In this document: positions 44,700 through 52,984 of the stretch, one piece after another | How positions within the stretch are numbered: the first letter of the stretch is position 1 | How the letters are laid out: each line of letters starts with the position of its first letter | Assembly: GCA_039185015.1 (NCBI GenBank) | Contig: JBCDAU010000031.1 | Location: 1 to 64,000 of the forward strand | Reading direction: 5' to 3' | Source of the DNA: JBCBSZ01 sp039185015 | Lineage (GTDB): Bacteria > Actinomycetota > Acidimicrobiia > Acidimicrobiales > Poriferisodalaceae | DNA length: 64,000 nucleotides | Notes under the pieces: model-generated | What the model saw: the letters and a program-made list of their open reading frames with translations, nothing else | Told to the model about the DNA's origin: nothing | Databases searched by the model: none | Made by a program: the position numbers and the translations under genes

Positions 44700-45362
44700 T
44701 CAGGCCTCGTGGAGCCAGTCGAAGGGGCGCTCGCCGACCAGCTCCGGCTCGTCGAGCTCCTCGGCGGCGGCGCGGGCGGCGCGGATGAAGGCTCGGACCT
44801 TGAGCGGGTCCTTCACGCCGGGCCGCTTCTCGACCCCGGTCGACACATCGACGCCCCACGGACGCACGACCCGGATGGCCTCGGCGACGTTGTCAGGGTG
44901 GAGCCCGCCGGCCAGCAGGAGCGGGTGACCGCGGTCGACCCCGTCGAGGATCCGCCAGTCGAACACCTCGCCCGAGCCCGGACTCGCGCCCTCGACGAGG
45001 ATGGCGTCGACGGGATACTCCCGGGAACGGGTCAGCTCGGGCGTGCCGGCCGCGAACGCCTTGATCACCGCAGGCACGGACTGGGCCACCTGGCGCACCT
45101 GCTCCATCGACTCGTGGCCGTGCAGCTGCGCGACGCGGATGCGGGCGGCATGGACGATGTCGATCACCCGGGCCGGCAGCTCGTTGCGGAACACGCCGAC
45201 GGTGAGCACCTCCGGAGGGAGGCGTCGGGCGATGTCACGGACCTGCTGGGGCGAGACCTGCCGGGTCGACGGGGCGAAGATGAAGCCGACGGCATCGGCA
45301 CCCATCGCGGTCGCGAAGAGCGCGTCCTCTTCGGAGGTGATGCCGCAGATCTTCACGAACAC
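44700..45362 (-). CDS. trpF: Phosphoribosylanthranilate isomerase
   Basis: TrpF carries out the third step of tryptophan synthesis. The ~220-residue TIM barrel has VKICGITSEEDALFA at the start (catalytic Cys), DAVGFIFAPSTRQV, RVAQLHGHES and LLAGGLHPDNVAEA, ending GVDVSTGVEKRPGVKD. The GTG at 45362 is chosen because TACCGT lies seven bases upstream; the frame also reaches a GTG at 45371. Its separation from trpC by about 40 bases suggests an independent promoter within the trp group. Confidence 0.95.
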   Translation of the reverse strand: MFVKICGITSEEDALFATAMGADAVGFIFAPSTRQVSPQQVRDIARRLPPEVLTVGVFRNELPARVIDIVHAARIRVAQLHGHESMEQVRQVAQSVPAVIKAFAAGTPELTRSREYPVDAILVEGASPGSGEVFDWRILDGVDRGHPLLLAGGLHPDNVAEAIRVVRPWGVDVSTGVEKRPGVKDPLKVRAFIRAARAAAEELDEPELVGERPFDWLHEA

Positions 45363-45369
45363 GCTGCCC

Positions 45370-45375
45370 ACGGTA
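45370..45375 (-). promoter_or_regulatory. trpF -10 element TACCGT
   Basis: TACCGT on the minus strand ends seven bases before the GTG at 45362 and would exclude the GTG at 45371 as a start. Confidence 0.45.
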
Positions 45376-45401
45376 CCCGTGGCGCCGCGCGGCGCTCCGG
45401 A

Positions 45402-46190
45402 TCATTCCGTCGGTCGTGCGACGCGCAGCGCTCGGGTGGCCGCTTCGGGGTCACCCGAGGTCACCAGCGTCTCGCCGACCAGGACGGCGTCGAAGCCCGC
45501 ATCGGCGAGCGAGCGAGCATCGTCGACACCACGCACCCCTGACTCGGCGATGCGGACGATCTCGGCGGGCATCGCCCGTCCCACCCGGACGGCGCGCTCG
45601 TGGTCGACCTGGAAGGTCACCAGATCGCGCTGGTTGACACCGACGACGCGGGCATCGATCGCCATCGCCCGTTCGAGCTCGGCCTCGTCGTGGATCTCGA
45701 CGAGGGCGGCGAGCCCGAGCTCGGTCGCGAGGCCGTGGAAGTCGGCAAGCTCGACGTCGTCGAGCGCGGCGGCGATCAGCAGGACGGCGTCGGCGCCCAT
45801 CAGGCGGGCGTCGCAGACGTCGCGGGCGTCGACGGTGAAGTCCTTCCGCAGCACCGGCAGCTCGACCGCCGCACGGGCGGCGCGGAGGTCGTCGGACGAT
45901 CCGCCGAAGTGGTCGACGTCGGTCAGCACCGACACGGCGCTGGCACCACCGGCGGCGTAGGACGACGCCACGGCGGCGGGATCGAGGTCGGCGAAGAGGT
46001 CGCCCTTGCTCGGAGAGCGCCGCTTGACCTCGGCGATGACGGTCAGCGTGTCGTCCCGCAACGCTGGAGCGAACGGCCGCGCCGGCGGGCACGCCCTCGC
46101 TGCCTCGAGCAGGTCCTCGACGGGGCGGGTGTCGGCCGCGGCCGCTGCTCGGTGCGCGTCGAGGATGCGGTCGAGGTAGGTCGCGGTCAG
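45402..46190 (-). CDS. trpC: Indole-3-glycerol phosphate synthase, probably with a CTG start
   Basis: TrpC forms the indole ring. Family blocks are VIAEVKRRSPSKGDL, VLTDVDHFGGS, LRKDFTVDARDV, LVEIHDEAELERA, VVGVNQRDL and IAESGVRGVDDA. The first standard start codon (TTG at 46061) would drop the conserved N-terminal segment. Open reading continues upstream as TATYLDRILDAHRAAAAAD, which matches TrpC N-termini, to a CTG at 46188-46190 that overlaps the stop of the preceding gene as CTGA. AAGGG lies nine bases upstream. This gives 262 residues, the normal length. Confidence 0.92.
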   Translation of the reverse strand: MTATYLDRILDAHRAAAAADTRPVEDLLEAARACPPARPFAPALRDDTLTVIAEVKRRSPSKGDLFADLDPAAVASSYAAGGASAVSVLTDVDHFGGSSDDLRAARAAVELPVLRKDFTVDARDVCDARLMGADAVLLIAAALDDVELADFHGLATELGLAALVEIHDEAELERAMAIDARVVGVNQRDLVTFQVDHERAVRVGRAMPAEIVRIAESGVRGVDDARSLADAGFDAVLVGETLVTSGDPEAATRALRVARPTE

Positions 46191-46501
46191 AGCTCGAGGC
46201 CCTTGGCGACGATCGGGTCGAGCACGTGGATCTCGGGGGCGCCGGCGAGCAGGCCGCCGAGCGCCGCGCCCATCGCAGCGAAGCCCTCGGTCTTGCCGTG
46301 AGCCGCCAGGGCGTCACCGTCGGTGTAGAGCTCGTAGAACCAGACCGTGACCTCGTCACCGGTATCGGCGTGGGGGGCGTAGATCTCGCAGCCGGGCTCG
46401 TCGGCAACCGCGGCCACGGCGTGCTCGGTCAGGGCTGCGACCAGGTCGTCCCGCTTGCCCTCGGCGGCGGTGAGCTTGGCGATGATGGCGACCTTGGACA
46501 T
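46187..46501 (-). CDS. Antibiotic biosynthesis monooxygenase (ABM) domain protein
   Basis: This 104-residue protein has the dimeric alpha/beta ABM fold: VAIIAKLTAAEGKRDDLVAAL, DEPGCEIYAPHAD and VWFYELYTDGDALAAHGKTEGF. Members act on quinones, haem or aldehydes; many have no known role. GGGGAG precedes the ATG. It overlaps trpC by four bases and so sits in the trp transcription unit, which hints at housekeeping use. Confidence 0.88.
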   Translation of the reverse strand: MSKVAIIAKLTAAEGKRDDLVAALTEHAVAAVADEPGCEIYAPHADTGDEVTVWFYELYTDGDALAAHGKTEGFAAMGAALGGLLAGAPEIHVLDPIVAKGLEL

Positions 46502-46532
46502 GGGACTCCCCTGGCTGAGCGGACGGCCGACC

Positions 46533-47018
46533 CTACCGGTTGTTGCGGGCTGAGCTCATGACGAGCAGCGGCGCCATCAGGAACGAGGCGACGCCGACGG
46601 CGCCGGTGACGAAGCCGATGGCGATCATCACCGGTGCGGTGAACAACAGGCCGAAGAAGATCGTGAGCCCGGCGAGCACGAACAGGATCGGTCCGGCGGC
46701 GGTGACGAGCCGGGCCGGGCCGCTGGGCGCGGGACCGAGCGGCTCGTCGGCCAGGTCGATGTCGTCCTCGAGCACCCCACCGTCGTCATCGGAGACGAAG
46801 GATCGAGGCGCGGCCGCCGCGGCGGCGCCGGCGGGGTCGTTGACGAGACGCCAGGCCTCGTTGAGCTCGCGCATGCGCGCTTCGGCCGCAGCTCTGGTGA
46901 TGTCGTCGACGTCGCCGAGGACGTCGGGATGCACGGAACGAGCCTGGCGGAGGTACGCGGCGCGCACCTCAGCCGGGGATGCGGACGCATCGACACCGAG
47001 GACGTCGTAGGGACTCAC
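46533..47018 (-). CDS. J-domain protein with two C-terminal membrane helices
   Basis: The 161-residue protein begins with a J domain (SPYDVLGVDASASPAEVRAAY, RQARSVHPDVLGD with the HPD motif, and a C-terminal helix). An acidic linker follows, then two hydrophobic helices (LVTAAGPILFVLAGLTIFFGLL and MIAIGFVTGAVGVASFLMAP). It should recruit DnaK to the membrane surface. There is no zinc-finger or substrate domain. Start supported by TACGCT eight bases before the GTG. Confidence 0.88.
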   Translation of the reverse strand: MSPYDVLGVDASASPAEVRAAYLRQARSVHPDVLGDVDDITRAAAEARMRELNEAWRLVNDPAGAAAAAAPRSFVSDDDGGVLEDDIDLADEPLGPAPSGPARLVTAAGPILFVLAGLTIFFGLLFTAPVMIAIGFVTGAVGVASFLMAPLLVMSSARNNR

Positions 47019-47026
47019 CGCCCAGG

Positions 47027-47032
47027 AGCGTA
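47027..47032 (-). promoter_or_regulatory. -10 element TACGCT, leaderless spacing
   Basis: TACGCT on the minus strand ends eight bases before the GTG of the J-domain gene. Confidence 0.45.
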
Positions 47033-47066
47033 TTCGGCGCGCCGGCCCGCAGCCGACGCGACGGAC

Positions 47067-47360
47067 TCAGATGCGGGCCATCAGCGTGGCGCGCTTCTCC
47101 TCGAGCTCGTCGTCGTCGATCAGACCGGCGTCGTGCGCCGCGCTGAGCTGCTCGACCAAGCGGAGCAGCTCGTCGGGGTGCAGCGGCCGGCCGTCACCCT
47201 CGACGTCGGGGACGCCCAGCTTGCGGGTGGGCGGCGGCGAGAAGGAGGTCTGCGTCGTGCCGGGAGCAGGCAGGCCCTGCTTCCGGGCGCGCTTCTCTTC
47301 GGCACGCTGCTTCTTGGCCCGCTCACGCTGGAGCTTGGCGAAGGTCGTCCGTTGAGCCAT
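47067..47360 (-). CDS. Small basic protein with a SHOCT-like C-terminus
   Basis: The 97-residue protein has a very basic N-terminus (RERAKKQRAEEKRARKQG), a Pro/Thr linker and a C-terminal helix pair reading LLRLVEQLSAAHDAGLIDDD-E-L-E-E-K-R-A, the SHOCT pattern. SHOCT motifs are short interaction segments. AAGGTGAT precedes the ATG. The basic start might bind nucleic acid; no function is known. Confidence 0.75.
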   Translation of the reverse strand: MAQRTTFAKLQRERAKKQRAEEKRARKQGLPAPGTTQTSFSPPPTRKLGVPDVEGDGRPLHPDELLRLVEQLSAAHDAGLIDDDELEEKRATLMARI

Positions 47361-47516
47361 GGCGGATCACCTTGTCAGGGGTCGAGATCGTTGCGCCGCA
47401 CGGAGACGGCGAGCGTCGGGGGGAGACACTCGAGCCGACGGCACTCGATGTGGATGTCAGGAGCAGCCGTCGGGTCTACCCGTACTGCTCTGTCACCGCA
47501 AATCGCGTGCCGGACG

Positions 47517-48374
47517 TCACTCTTCGTCCACGCGGGAACCGACAATGACCATACCGGCACTCGCGGCCGAAGCGGTGGACCCCTCCGGGATCGCTCCGCG
47601 CACCCAGCCGAGCGCCACGACTCCGGAGCGTGGTGATTCGGCCACACTGGTCAGCTCACCGACGGCCTCACCGTCGATCGACAGCGTCGCACCCGCGCTG
47701 ACCTGGTCCGGAGCCCGGAACCGGCGCAGCACGCGTCGCTCCGCTCCGCGCGCAGAGATCCGCTCGACGAGCTCCTGCCCCCGGTAACACCCCTTCGTGA
47801 AGGCGACCGAGACGGGCACCCACCCGGTCTCCTGAGGGATCGCCCCCGCGTCGAAGTCGGCGCCCTGGCGGGGCATCCCCGCCTCGATACGTGCCACCTC
47901 CGCGAGGTCGTGTGACAGATATGTGACCCCGGACACGTCGAGCTCGGGTCCGAGCAGGTCCCGACCGCCCCCGGGCCACCCGATCGCGGCGTCGACCACG
48001 GCACCCTCGACCTCGACCGTCGCTGCTCCCGGGCCTCGCAGGCCCATCCCTCGCCATGACACCGGCGTGAACTGGACCTTCGTGCGCAGCTTGAAGCGAT
48101 CGAGCGACACCTGGGTGGGCTCACCGAAGCCCGGCTCGACGTCGAGGACGAACCGCTCGTCGCCCACCCGGGACACCCGGAGGTGCGACTCGACCTTGCC
48201 CGTCGGCTCCAGGAGGAACGACCAGGCGCTCTCGCCGACGGCGAGGCCCTCGATGTCCTGGCTGAGCTGGCCGTGGAGGTAGGCCGCGGCCTCGGGTCCC
48301 TCGGCGACGAGCACGTCGCGCTCGAGCGGGACGGCCCCCACGCTCTCGAACAGGTCGTCGTAGGTTCCTGTCAT
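47517..48374 (-). CDS. ygfZ: Folate-binding YgfZ/GcvT-like protein
   Basis: This 285-residue protein belongs to the YgfZ family, which uses folate in iron-sulfur cluster assembly or repair. The signature KGCYRGQELVERI (KGCxxGQE) is near residue 205. The N-terminus has AAYLHGQLSQDIEGL and FLLEPTGKVESHLRV. The ATG overlaps the trpE stop by four bases. The 156 bases beyond its end (47361-47516) hold no gene. Confidence 0.92.
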   Translation of the reverse strand: MTGTYDDLFESVGAVPLERDVLVAEGPEAAAYLHGQLSQDIEGLAVGESAWSFLLEPTGKVESHLRVSRVGDERFVLDVEPGFGEPTQVSLDRFKLRTKVQFTPVSWRGMGLRGPGAATVEVEGAVVDAAIGWPGGGRDLLGPELDVSGVTYLSHDLAEVARIEAGMPRQGADFDAGAIPQETGWVPVSVAFTKGCYRGQELVERISARGAERRVLRRFRAPDQVSAGATLSIDGEAVGELTSVAESPRSGVVALGWVRGAIPEGSTASAASAGMVIVGSRVDEE

Positions 48375-49888
48375 CGGGCCACCTCCGCCTCGGCGGTCAT
48401 GCGCCGGGCGGCGGGCACCGCCGACAGCAGCGCCTTCGCCTTGTTCCAGCACTCGTCGTTCTCGTCATCGGGGTCGGAGTCGGCGACGATCCCCGCCCCG
48501 GCCTGGATCGACGCACCCCCCTCGTGGATCAGCATCGTGCGGATCGCGATCGCCGTGTCGATGTTGCCCGCGAGGTCGAGGTAGCCGACGACGCCGCCGT
48601 ACGGACCCCGCTTGGCCGGTTCGAGCGCATCGATGATCTCCATCGCCCGCACCTTCGGCGCACCGGAGAGGGTGCCGGCCGGGAGCGTCGCCCGGAGCAC
48701 GTCGATCGGCGTGCGGTCGGATCGCAGCCGCCCGGTCACCTGCGAGGTGAGGTGCATCACGTGGCTGTATCGCTCGAGCGTCATCAGCTCCTCGACGTGG
48801 CAGGTGCCGAAGTCGACCACCCGACCGACGTCGTTGCGGGCGAGGTCGACCAGCATCACGTGCTCGGCGACCTCCTTGGGATGCTCGGCGAGCTCGGCAC
48901 CGAGTCGCCGGTCCTCCTCGGCGGTCGCGCCGCGCCGGCGGGTCCCGGCGATGGGTCGCGAGATGACCGTGTCGCCGAGCAGCTGCACCATCGGCTCGGG
49001 CGACGAGCCGACGATCGACACGTCGCGGTCGCGCACGAAGTACATGTACGGACTCGGGTTGATCTGCCGCAACGACCGGTAGAAGTCGAACGGCGCGGCC
49101 TGCAGATCGAGGTCGAAGCGCTGCGAGAGCACGACCTGGAAGATGTCGCCATCGAGGATGTGCTCCTTCGCGACACCCACCGCCTCCTGGAAGGCGCCGG
49201 CCGGCATCGACGACCGCACCTCGGGCAGCTCGTCGTCGAGCAGGGGCGGGGCCACCGGGCGGTACGGCAGCGGTCGACCCATGGCCTCGACGGCCTCCTC
49301 GAGCCGCTCCCCCGCGTCGGACCACGCTCGCCGCAGGGCGGACTCGTCACCGCCGAGGTGACCGACGGGGACGCTCTCGATGAGGTGAACCCGTTGACGC
49401 CAGTGGTCGAACGCCGCGAGCTGGCCGATGAGGGTGAGCACGGCATCGGGCAGCCCGTGATCGTCGCGCGGGACGTGGGGCAGCCGCTCGACCTCCCGCA
49501 CGACGTCGTAACCGAGGTACCCGACCAGTCCGCTCTGCAGCGGCGGCAGGTCAGGGTGCTGGGGGGCCGTGCACGCGCCCAGGAAGGCCTCGATGGCGGC
49601 CAGCACCCCGCGATCGGTCGGTACCGACGTCGGGAGCGACCCCTCGATCTCGACCTCGGATCCACGGGCCACCAAGCGGGCCTGTGGGCGACGTCCGACG
49701 AAGCTGTAGCGACTCCAGCGTTCGATGCCCTCGACGGACTCGAGCACGAAGCCCTCGTCGTCACCGACGAGCTTGGAGAAGGCCGAGACCGGCGTCTCGA
49801 GGTCGGCGAGCAGCTCGACGCGCACGGGCACGAACGCGTGCTGGCCGGCGAGGCGGATGAACTCCTCGACGTCGGGGAGGAGGCGCAC
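48371..49888 (-). CDS. trpE: Anthranilate synthase component I
   Basis: TrpE converts chorismate to anthranilate with ammonia from TrpG. The 505-residue enzyme has the feedback-site segment VLESVEGIERWSRYSFVG near residue 48, and catalytic blocks GSSPEPMVQL, SRPIAGTRRRG, DLARNDVGRV and GTLSGAPKVRAMEIID. Trp inhibition is likely because the LES-type motif is kept. No trpG follows. It lies three bases after hisI, mixing the two pathways in one unit. Confidence 0.96.
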   Translation of the reverse strand: MRLLPDVEEFIRLAGQHAFVPVRVELLADLETPVSAFSKLVGDDEGFVLESVEGIERWSRYSFVGRRPQARLVARGSEVEIEGSLPTSVPTDRGVLAAIEAFLGACTAPQHPDLPPLQSGLVGYLGYDVVREVERLPHVPRDDHGLPDAVLTLIGQLAAFDHWRQRVHLIESVPVGHLGGDESALRRAWSDAGERLEEAVEAMGRPLPYRPVAPPLLDDELPEVRSSMPAGAFQEAVGVAKEHILDGDIFQVVLSQRFDLDLQAAPFDFYRSLRQINPSPYMYFVRDRDVSIVGSSPEPMVQLLGDTVISRPIAGTRRRGATAEEDRRLGAELAEHPKEVAEHVMLVDLARNDVGRVVDFGTCHVEELMTLERYSHVMHLTSQVTGRLRSDRTPIDVLRATLPAGTLSGAPKVRAMEIIDALEPAKRGPYGGVVGYLDLAGNIDTAIAIRTMLIHEGGASIQAGAGIVADSDPDDENDECWNKAKALLSAVPAARRMTAEAEVAR

Positions 49889-49891
49889 TGC

Positions 49892-50266
49892 CTAGTCGGC
49901 CGGCGGCTGATCGAACGCCCGGTAGAAGCAGACGTACTGGCCGTCGACGTGGCAGGCGCCGCCGTCACCCTCCTGGATGACCTTGAACAACAGCGTGTCT
50001 CCGTCGCAGTCGTAGTACGCCTCGCGGATGAACTGCCGGTTGCCGGAGGTCTCGCCCTTGCACCAGTACTCCTGGCGGGACCGGCTCCAGAACCACGTGC
50101 GGCCCGTCTCCAGCGAACGGCTGAGCGACTCGTCGTTCATCCACGCCATCATCAGCACCTCGTCGGTGCCGACCTCCTGGATGATCGCAGGGACGAGGCC
50201 GTCGGCGTTGTACGTGACCTGATCGAGGACACCGTCGGCGACGGCTACGGGGATCGACTCGGGCAT
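49892..50266 (-). CDS. hisI: Phosphoribosyl-AMP cyclohydrolase
   Basis: HisI opens the adenine ring of PR-AMP, the third step of histidine synthesis. The 124-residue protein has MMAWMNDESLSRSLETGRTW, SRSRQEYWCKGETSGN, metal site DCDGDTLL and HVDGQYVCFYR. It lacks the HisE pyrophosphatase domain. The ATG lies seven bases after TACGCT, so the hisI-trpE unit has its own start. Confidence 0.95.
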   Translation of the reverse strand: MPESIPVAVADGVLDQVTYNADGLVPAIIQEVGTDEVLMMAWMNDESLSRSLETGRTWFWSRSRQEYWCKGETSGNRQFIREAYYDCDGDTLLFKVIQEGDGGACHVDGQYVCFYRAFDQPPAD

Positions 50267-50271
50267 GGAGA

Positions 50272-51279
50272 TCAGCGTAGGGGGTCGACCCGCCGTTGCC
50301 CGAGGTGGTTCCGCAGCAGGGCGACCCACCGATCGAGCTCACCGACCTGCCGGACGAGGCGCGGCAGCAGGAACGGCAGGCGATGCTCGGCCTCGGCACC
50401 CGCCTCCGCGTCGGGTGGGAGCAGCGCCCGCCGCACCTGCATCTCCAACCAGTTGACCTGCTTGACCAGGTAGCCGGTCCAGAGGCTCGGATCGGGGTCG
50501 GGGAGCTCACCCCCAGCCGCTCGGTACCCGTCGAAGACGGCGCCGAACGGCTCGGGTTCGACCGGCCCGAGGATCCCGCCCGACCAGTCGACGGCGGCGC
50601 CGGCGATCTCCTCGGCCGCGCTCCAGACCCCGGCGACGTCCCAGTCGCACACCGTCAGGCCGTCGGTGGTGACGAGGGCGTTGCGCGGGAACAGGTCGCG
50701 GTGGGTCCCGATGAGGGGGCGATCCGCGGCTCGTTCGGCCGCGAGCGCGAGCACCTGGTCGATCACGGGCCGGGCCGCGTGGAGCTCGGCCGCCCAGGAC
50801 CGGCTGGCGGCTGCCGCTGCGTAGCGGTCCCAGACCGGCGACGGAGCGGCGGTCACGACCATCTCAGCGTGGGACACGGCCGGGAGCTCGAGGACGTGCA
50901 GATCGGCGAGCCACCGGCCCACCTGGGCGGCGACGGCCCGGTCGGCCGGCCCCGAGTCGGGGCTCCAGCCCACGATCCAGCGGTGGACGCGCACCAACTG
51001 GTCGCCGACCTCGACCAACGCCTGGCCCCGCTCGTCGAGGACCGGTTCGGGTGCGGCGATCCCGTGGCCGATCGCCGCGAGCTCGAGCTCGACGGCCTGC
51101 TCGAGGAGCGGCCGGTCCGCGTGCACGTCGAGCGAGTCGTCCACCAGCTTCACCGCGTAGCGACCTCGATCGGTGTCGAGGCAGACCATCCGGTTGCTGA
51201 AGCCGCCGGCCACGTCGATGTGCGCCGAAGCGCCCCCGAGTCCGAAGCGCCGGGCGATCTCGTCGAAGAGGTCGCTCAC
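50272..51279 (-). CDS. Phosphotransferase of the aminoglycoside/choline kinase fold
   Basis: The 335-residue protein has a kinase-like fold: GGFSNRMVCLDTDRGRYAVKLV (ATP lobe), catalytic LIGTHRDLFPRNALVT (HxDxxxxN) near residue 205 and LTVCDWDVAG (metal Asp) near residue 220. Such enzymes phosphorylate small alcohols, amino sugars or antibiotics. The substrate is unknown; resistance should not be assumed. The GTG start at 51279 follows the GroES-like gene by eight bases. Confidence 0.8.
   Translation of the reverse strand: MSDLFDEIARRFGLGGASAHIDVAGGFSNRMVCLDTDRGRYAVKLVDDSLDVHADRPLLEQAVELELAAIGHGIAAPEPVLDERGQALVEVGDQLVRVHRWIVGWSPDSGPADRAVAAQVGRWLADLHVLELPAVSHAEMVVTAAPSPVWDRYAAAAASRSWAAELHAARPVIDQVLALAAERAADRPLIGTHRDLFPRNALVTTDGLTVCDWDVAGVWSAAEEIAGAAVDWSGGILGPVEPEPFGAVFDGYRAAGGELPDPDPSLWTGYLVKQVNWLEMQVRRALLPPDAEAGAEAEHRLPFLLPRLVRQVGELDRWVALLRNHLGQRRVDPLR
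50274..50279 (-). promoter_or_regulatory. hisI -10 element TACGCT, leaderless spacing
   Basis: TACGCT on the minus strand ends seven bases before the hisI ATG; it overlaps the end of the phosphotransferase gene. Confidence 0.45.
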
Positions 51280-51287
51280 GGGAGCGG

Positions 51288-51632
51288 TCAGAGGTAGAGA
51301 CCGGTGCTGCCGGCTTCCAGGCGCTCGGCGGCGACGGCGTGCACGTCCCGCTCGCGCAGGATGATGTAGTCGGCGCCGCCGACCTCGACCTCGTAGCGGT
51401 CCTCCGGGCTGAACAGGACCCGGTCGCCGTGCTCCACCGTGCGGACGTTGGGTCCGGCGGCGACGACCTCGGCCCACACCAGTCGCTTGTGGACCTGCGC
51501 GGTGGCCGGGATGAGGATCCCGCCGGTGCTGCGCCGCTCCCCGTCCTCGCCGGGGACCTGCACGAGGATCCGGTCCTGCAACATCTTGATGGGGAGCTTC
51601 TCGGCGTCGAGCCGCTCGGACGTGTCGGTCAC
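51288..51632 (-). CDS. GroES-like co-chaperonin paralogue
   Basis: This 114-residue protein has a Cpn10 fold: LPIKMLQDRILVQVPGEDG, the mobile-loop region ERRSTGGILIPATAQ, WAEVVAAGPNVRTVEHGDRV and a C-terminal DYIILRERDVHAV. A canonical GroES caps GroEL; here no groEL is adjacent and the N-terminal tail is longer, so it may be a second or specialised form. The start GTG follows TACCGT by seven bases. Confidence 0.88.
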   Translation of the reverse strand: MTDTSERLDAEKLPIKMLQDRILVQVPGEDGERRSTGGILIPATAQVHKRLVWAEVVAAGPNVRTVEHGDRVLFSPEDRYEVEVGGADYIILRERDVHAVAAERLEAGSTGLYL

Positions 51633-51639
51633 CCGCTCG

Positions 51640-51649
51640 ACGGTAGCGT
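51640..51649. promoter_or_regulatory. Overlapping divergent -10 elements sharing TA
   Basis: On the plus strand TAGCGT (51644-51649) lies eight bases before the GTG at 51658. On the minus strand TACCGT (51645-51640) lies seven bases before the GTG at 51632. The two hexamers share the central TA, so the two genes probably use one back-to-back promoter. Confidence 0.55.
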
Positions 51650-51657
51650 CTGGCGCC

Positions 51658-52275
51658 GTGAACCAGGGTGTCCCGACCGACCTCGAGACCGCCGACGGTC
51701 TGTCCCTCGAGGGCGCGCTGTCGCTCCCGAGCGGCGACGTGGTGGCGGCCATGACGCTCGCCCACCCGCACCCGGCCTACGGCGGCGACATGCACGCCGG
51801 TGTGGTCGGTCTGCTCCCCGAGCTGCTCGTGCCACACGGCATCGCGGTGCTGCGGTGGAACTTCCGCGGCGTCGGGCGATCCGCGGGCGCGCACGCCGGC
51901 GGCGCCGACGAGCCCCTGGACGTCGTCGCCGCACTCGACCACCTGGACGGACTCGGCCTCGGCGTCCCGATCCACCTCGCCGGTTGGTCCTTCGGTGCCG
52001 ACGTGTCGTTGGCCGTCGAGGACGAGCGTCACGCCGGCTGGATCGGCATCGCCCCACCGCTGTCGTTCACCGGCGACGCCCCCGCTGCGGGCAGCGACGA
52101 ACGGCCCACCCTGCTCCTCGTCCCCGAGCACGATCAGTTCCGGCCGCCCGCCGGCGCGGAGGCGGCGACGGCTGCCTGGACCGCGACCGAGATCGAGGTC
52201 GTCGGCTCGACCGATCACTTCCTCGGCGGCCGCACCTCGGCGATCGCGGAACGCATCGTCGCCGCGATCAGCTGA
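51658..52275 (+). CDS. Alpha/beta hydrolase
   Basis: This 205-residue hydrolase has AHPHPAYGGDMHAGVV, LRWNFRGVGRSAG and the nucleophile elbow IHLAGWSFGADVSLA (GxSxG) near residue 103, LLLVPEHDQFRPP (catalytic Asp region) and TDHFLGG (His) near residue 185. It resembles the YcfP/KTN-like or CocE-like short hydrolases; the ester substrate is unknown. It is the only plus-strand gene inside the his/trp block and overlaps the next gene's end by eight bases. Confidence 0.85.
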   Translation: MNQGVPTDLETADGLSLEGALSLPSGDVVAAMTLAHPHPAYGGDMHAGVVGLLPELLVPHGIAVLRWNFRGVGRSAGAHAGGADEPLDVVAALDHLDGLGLGVPIHLAGWSFGADVSLAVEDERHAGWIGIAPPLSFTGDAPAAGSDERPTLLLVPEHDQFRPPAGAEAATAAWTATEIEVVGSTDHFLGGRTSAIAERIVAAIS

Positions 52276-52984
52276 TCCGGAGGCGCTCGGCGCGGAGGGC
52301 GTCGTAGAAGGGCCGATGGTGCGACGCCCACGCGGCGAGCTCGTCCGAGGTCTCGACGCTCACGTCGTAGCGGCTCGCGTCCTGACGGAAGCCGGTGCTG
52401 GCGCTCACGTCGGCGTGCCACTCGGCCGTGCGTCGCCACTCGCTGCGATCCTCGGCGTCCCACGACAGCGCCTCCGGCAGGTAGGGCAGGCCGATCGCTG
52501 CGCAGAAGGCGGCGACCGTCCCCGCCGCGTCGCCCACCAGGTCGTCGGAGTCGACGACGACCGGCGGGTGACCGCCGGCGTCGCGCACGGCGCCGTGCAG
52601 CTCGTGGAGCGCCTCGATCCCGATCTCCTCGCAGCGCATGTCCGGCCCCCGCACGGCGAAGAACGACGCGGCGACCTCTTCCGGCGCCCGGATGAGGAAG
52701 GCGTGCCGGACCTCGCTCAGGAACCGATCATCGGCGAGCACGGACTCGTGGCGCCGGTCGGTCGTGTCCTTGAAGAAGACCGCACGGTCGCTGGCGAGGT
52801 CGAGCAGGCGACCCCGGAGCTCGGACGTCGACGTCACCCGCCGTCCGTCGACGTCGGTCTCACCGTGGTCCATCACGTTGCAGAACGGCTCGTGGAGCGC
52901 GAGCAGGTCGCCGCGCTCGAGCATCGACCGGAAGAACGCCGTCGACCTGGCCCGGGGTGCGCTCCACAGCGCGAAGAGCGGCAT
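52268..52984 (-). CDS. Sulfotransferase-like P-loop protein
   Basis: The 238-residue protein starts with LFALWSAPRARSTAFFRSML, the PAPS-binding P-loop type of sulfotransferases (SAPRSxST). HEPFCNVMDHG, VFFKDTTDR and AFLIRAPEEVAASFF (the RxPxE/3'-phosphate site region) follow. It should transfer sulfate from PAPS or be a related nucleotide-binding protein. The ATG at 52984 overlaps the stop of the NDH-2 gene by one base (TGATG). Confidence 0.8.
   Translation of the reverse strand: MPLFALWSAPRARSTAFFRSMLERGDLLALHEPFCNVMDHGETDVDGRRVTSTSELRGRLLDLASDRAVFFKDTTDRRHESVLADDRFLSEVRHAFLIRAPEEVAASFFAVRGPDMRCEEIGIEALHELHGAVRDAGGHPPVVVDSDDLVGDAAGTVAAFCAAIGLPYLPEALSWDAEDRSEWRRTAEWHADVSASTGFRQDASRYDVSVETSDELAAWASHHRPFYDALRAERLRIS

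Noticed and set aside
50272..51279. Aminoglycoside resistance kinase
   Set aside because: Only the general HxDxxxxN fold is seen; many metabolic kinases share it.
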